From a virus: a stretch of 32,319 bases of DNA. Of this stretch, positions 29,343-32,319 are shown piece after piece. The stretch lies in the IMG/VR virus record IMGVR_UViG_3300023174_000436, positions 1-32,319 of that record; one strand, given 5' to 3'. Positions within the stretch are counted from its first letter, which is position 1. Every line of letters starts with the position of its first letter. The notes beneath the pieces are model-generated. The model was given only the letters and a program-made list of their open reading frames with translations. It did no database searches and was not told where the DNA came from. A program made the translations under genes and the position numbers.

Positions 29343-29909
29343 ATGCTTAAAAAATGTAACAAGTGTCAAGCTGAGAAGCCAACAAATGACTTCTACGCAA
29401 ACAAGCGCATGAAGGACGGGCTTAACACTTTTTGCATTTTGTGCCATAAGCTGGACAACGTGACCAGGAAGGCAAAAAATCGTGGGAATGAAAATTTTTT
29501 AGCAGCAGAAAAAATAAGTGCCAAGAAAAATAGATTGCCAAAGCTTGCCGCCTACAACGAACTGACAAAGCTGTGGAGAAAAAACAATTCTGAATATGTT
29601 AAAAGCTACGCAAAAAACTATCGCCAACAAAACAAACACTATTTAAATTTTCTGTGCCAAAAAAGAAAAATTTCACTTTTACACAGAACGCCATCATGGT
29701 TGACGGAAGATGATTTATGGATGATGGAGGAAACCTATAGATTTGCGGCGCATAGAACACAACACTTTGGGTTTGCTTGGCATGTTGATCATATCGTTCC
29801 CCTTCGTGGAAAAATAGTTTCTGGCTTGCATGTGCCAGCCAATTTGCAGGTTGTTCCGTGGATGGATAACCAACGTAAAACAAATAAATTTGAGGTGTTA
29901 AATGCTTAA
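29343..29909 (+). CDS. HNH endonuclease inserted before the propeller gene
   Basis: 188 aa, ATG 29343 after AAGG. The N-terminus has a zinc-binding set (CNKC at 5-8 and CILC at 31-34) and a basic Lys/Asn-rich linker. The HNH core is WHVDHIVPLR (about 147-156), SGLHVPANLQVV (about 160-171) and NQRKTN (about 176-181). The gene is AT-richer than its surroundings. It begins with the same 12 bases, ATGCTTAAAAAA, as the following gene at 29902, and overlaps that gene by 8 bases. This is typical of a mobile free-standing endonuclease gene. Confidence 0.9.
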   Translation: MLKKCNKCQAEKPTNDFYANKRMKDGLNTFCILCHKLDNVTRKAKNRGNENFLAAEKISAKKNRLPKLAAYNELTKLWRKNNSEYVKSYAKNYRQQNKHYLNFLCQKRKISLLHRTPSWLTEDDLWMMEETYRFAAHRTQHFGFAWHVDHIVPLRGKIVSGLHVPANLQVVPWMDNQRKTNKFEVLNA

Positions 29910-31995
29910 AAAAATAGTTTTGCGTCCTGGAATTAACAAGGAAAATACACGCTATACAAATGAGAACGGGTATTATGACTGCGACAAGATTCGTTTTCGC
30001 CAAGGTACGCCAGAGAAGATTGGTGGCTGGATTCGAATCTCAGCAAACACATTTGTTGGCATCTGCCGATCCCTGTGGGCCTGGGTAACGCTGGGTGCTG
30101 CCAATCTTCTGGGGGTTGGTACAAACCTGAAGTTCTACATTGAGAATGGCGGGGCTTATTACGACATCACCCCGGTCAGATCGTTGTCCACGCTGACCAA
30201 CCCGTTCGCCACCACCAACGCATCAACCACCGTCACTGTGACGGATGCCGCTGGCGGGTACATCACCAATGATTACGTCACGTTTACAGGTGGAACGGCA
30301 GTGGGTGGCCTGACCATCTCAGGCGAATATCAAATCACCGTCACAGGCTCAACCACATACACCATCCAGGCCGCATCTGCGGCGACATCCACTGCCACTG
30401 GCGGGGGCACTGTCTATGCCGTGTATCAGATCAATGTTGGCCCTGCATATGCAGTCCCGTTGGTCGGCTGGGGCGCTGGCCCATGGGGTTCTGGAACGTG
30501 GGGCAATGGCACATCGTCTACAGATTCATTGCGTCTGTGGAGCCAATCCAACTTTGGTGAAGACCTAATTTATGGCCCCCGTGGTGGCCCAATCTATTAC
30601 TGGGATGCGTCCGTGGGTTTTCTTGGCTCCCCATTCACTGTGACAATTGCCAGCCCCGGCGTTCTGTCCACCAATTTAAACCTTGTCAACGGGACGGCAC
30701 TGACGTTGACCACCACCGGGGCTTTGCCCACGGGCCTACTGGTGGGTACAGTCTATTACGTTGTAAACGTAGCTGGTACGCAGTTCAGCCTTGCCGCCAC
30801 CTATGGCGGGTCGGCTATAACCACCACCGGAACACAGTCAGGCACTCATTCATTCTCCCCCAGAGGTGTTGCCCTGACGGCTTTGGGAGGCGGGTCGAGC
30901 GTCCCGGTGATACAGAATTTCATTCTTGTGTCCGACACAAGCAGGTTTGTGTTTGCCTTTGGGACCAATGATTATGGCTCAACAGTCCAGAACCCAATGT
31001 TGATTCGTTGGTCAGATCAGGAGTCTCCGGTAACTTGGACCCCAGCCGCAACCAATCAGGCTGGTAGCTTGCTTCTCTCCCATGGCTCAGAAATCGTCAC
31101 CGCCATACAGTCCCGGCAGGAAATATTGGTGTGGACAGATTCCTCCTTGTACTCCCTGCAATACGTTGGGCCGCCTGTCGTATGGGGTTCCCAGCTTGTG
31201 GGGGAAAACACATCCATTGCATCTGAAAACGCAGTTGCCTATGCAAACGGTGTGGCGTACTGGATGGGTGTGGACAAGTTCTACAAGTACGATGGCCGCA
31301 CCCAGACGCTGAACTGCGATCTGCGGCAGTATGTATTTGAAAGAATCAACAAGCTTCAGTTTCAACAGGTGTTTGCCGGGACGAACGAAGGCTTCAACGA
31401 AATCTGGTGGTTCTACGTCAGCGATGAAAGTCTGGACAACACCATCGACAGTTATGTGGTGTTCAACTACGCAGAGAATCAGGGTCAGGGATGCTGGTAC
31501 TACGGTTCGCTTGCCCGGACGGCGTGGTTAGACACCGGCTTACGGGATCACCCCCTGGCCGCTACATACAGCTACAACATCGTGAATCATGAGCAGGGGG
31601 TGGACAACAATGAGACTGCAACGACCCTACCCATTGAGTCCTTCATCACCTCATCTGAGTTTGACATAGAGGACGGGGACAGGTTTGGGTTTATCTGGCG
31701 TGTGTTGCCTGATGTGAAGTTTGTTGGGTCAACCGCCACAAACCCCCAGATCACCATGTATCTCAAGCCCATGCAAAACTCTGGCTCTGGGTATAACAGC
31801 CCCACATCCTTGGGTGGGTCTGATAACGCCACCGTGACCCGCACTGCAACCGTTCCCATTGAGGCATTCACCGGGCAGGTTTACATCAGGGTGCGTGGCC
31901 GTCAGATAGCCATGGAGTACAGATCAACAACTCTGGGTGTGCAGTGGCAAGCTGGGTCACCACGGATCGACATCCGTCAGGATGGCCGCAGATGA
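29902..31995 (+). CDS. Tail nozzle / beta-propeller protein (P22 gp10 / T7 gp12-like)
   Basis: 697 aa, ATG 29902 with GAGGTG. It begins MLKKIVLRPGINKENTRYTN and has FRQGTPEKIGGWIRISANTF. Propeller-like blocks follow: NPMLIRWSDQESPVTWTP, then AIQSRQEILVWTDSSLYSLQ and YWMGVDKFYKYDGRTQTLN, which read like the P22 gp10 / T7 gp12 nozzle family. Two beta modules in the first half (TTVTVTDAAGGYITNDYVTF and LPTGLLVGTVYYVVNVAGTQ) resemble the inserted module of the 17432-17953 protein. It would form the distal ring of a short tail below the adaptor. Assignment is by pattern and gene order. Confidence 0.75.
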   Translation: MLKKIVLRPGINKENTRYTNENGYYDCDKIRFRQGTPEKIGGWIRISANTFVGICRSLWAWVTLGAANLLGVGTNLKFYIENGGAYYDITPVRSLSTLTNPFATTNASTTVTVTDAAGGYITNDYVTFTGGTAVGGLTISGEYQITVTGSTTYTIQAASAATSTATGGGTVYAVYQINVGPAYAVPLVGWGAGPWGSGTWGNGTSSTDSLRLWSQSNFGEDLIYGPRGGPIYYWDASVGFLGSPFTVTIASPGVLSTNLNLVNGTALTLTTTGALPTGLLVGTVYYVVNVAGTQFSLAATYGGSAITTTGTQSGTHSFSPRGVALTALGGGSSVPVIQNFILVSDTSRFVFAFGTNDYGSTVQNPMLIRWSDQESPVTWTPAATNQAGSLLLSHGSEIVTAIQSRQEILVWTDSSLYSLQYVGPPVVWGSQLVGENTSIASENAVAYANGVAYWMGVDKFYKYDGRTQTLNCDLRQYVFERINKLQFQQVFAGTNEGFNEIWWFYVSDESLDNTIDSYVVFNYAENQGQGCWYYGSLARTAWLDTGLRDHPLAATYSYNIVNHEQGVDNNETATTLPIESFITSSEFDIEDGDRFGFIWRVLPDVKFVGSTATNPQITMYLKPMQNSGSGYNSPTSLGGSDNATVTRTATVPIEAFTGQVYIRVRGRQIAMEYRSTTLGVQWQAGSPRIDIRQDGRR

Positions 31996-32315
31996 CTGAC
32001 CTTTCCAAAGTTGTTGCGCCGCGCCTGCCCAATGCTCCGAGGGAGTATGAGGCGCTGTACCAAGAGCAGTTTATGAATATTCTGCGGTTGTATTTCAACC
32101 AGTTGGATAACGCCACCCAACAACTCACCACGAACCACAACCTGCTGTACTCCGTTTACACAGTGGCTACCCTGCCCAGCGCGGTAACCAGTGGCAAGGG
32201 CGCTAGGACATTTGTGTCTGATGCTCTGGGGCCAACATTCGGCGCAACCGTGGTGACGGGTGGGGCAGTGGCTACCCCCGTGTATTCTGACGGCACAGAT
32301 TGGAAGGTGGGTTAA
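31992..32315 (+). CDS. Small virion-associated protein, 107 aa
   Basis: ATG 31992 overlaps the previous stop as ATGA. It begins MTDLSKVVAPRLPNAPREYE and has ALYQEQFMNILRLYFNQLDN, a recurring phage helix often found in tail proteins. The second half is Gly/Thr/Val-rich (GKGARTFVSDALGPTFGATV). Function unknown, probably tail-related. The next gene begins with the ATG at 32317, of which only three bases are in the window. Confidence 0.7.
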   Translation: MTDLSKVVAPRLPNAPREYEALYQEQFMNILRLYFNQLDNATQQLTTNHNLLYSVYTVATLPSAVTSGKGARTFVSDALGPTFGATVVTGGAVATPVYSDGTDWKVG

Positions 32316-32319
32316 TATG

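Noticed and set aside
1-32319. CRISPR array, rRNA, integrase or insertion sequence
   Set aside because: No regularly spaced repeat array, rRNA-like sequence, tyrosine or serine recombinase or transposase was seen; the only mobile genes are the two HNH endonucleases.

Overview
This window looks like part of a tailed double-stranded DNA phage genome, most likely a podovirus of a Gram-negative bacterium. The right three quarters is a continuous plus-strand virion module. Its order is terminase small and large subunits, portal, GroES-like co-chaperonin, scaffold-like protein, major capsid protein, adaptor proteins, tail fibre, holin-like membrane proteins, lysozyme, and a nozzle-type beta-propeller protein. 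There is no tape measure or sheath gene. The gp4/gp11-like adaptor and the gp10/gp12-like propeller are what point to a short-tailed phage. The host cannot be named from sequence alone. Gene starts are read from Shine-Dalgarno sites, ATGA-type overlaps and recognisable N-termini.

Layout. (1) 1-4546, minus strand: a compact operon of small accessory proteins around a MoxR-type AAA+ ATPase (2664-3740) and a protein with a HExxH motif and a von Willebrand A domain (949-2247). It is driven by a near-consensus sigma70 promoter at 4661-4689 whose -10 overlaps a 17-bp palindrome. (2) 4722-5432, minus: a zinc-finger/HNH-like protein with its own strong promoter (5468-5495). (3) 5433-6249: non-coding, with a large stem-loop that has a G-rich loop, an AT-rich tract, degenerate direct repeats and a 15-bp-arm inverted repeat. 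It is the best candidate for an origin or a structured RNA. (4) 6273-7186, minus: two unknown genes closed by a UUCG-loop terminator. (5) 7187-7666: a divergent control region. (6) 7667-16046: packaging and head genes, ending at a strong terminator. (7) 16149-16769: a free-standing HNH endonuclease. (8) 16864-26768: head-tail and tail genes, including a glycosyltransferase and a run of very small basic proteins. (9) 26836-29334: small virion-associated genes and the lysis cluster. (10) 29343-29909: a second HNH gene, then the propeller protein and one more small gene at the right edge.

How it fits together. The leftward genes are likely early or accessory functions. The rightward genes are late functions, translationally coupled through many ATGA, TTGA and TAATG junctions. 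The most unusual signals are a family of short hairpins of about 29 nt beside leftward genes, with compensatory and G-U-preserving changes; the large stem-loop at 5545-5680; a probable AUU start codon at 27641; and a 12-bp duplication flanking the second HNH gene that looks like an insertion scar.
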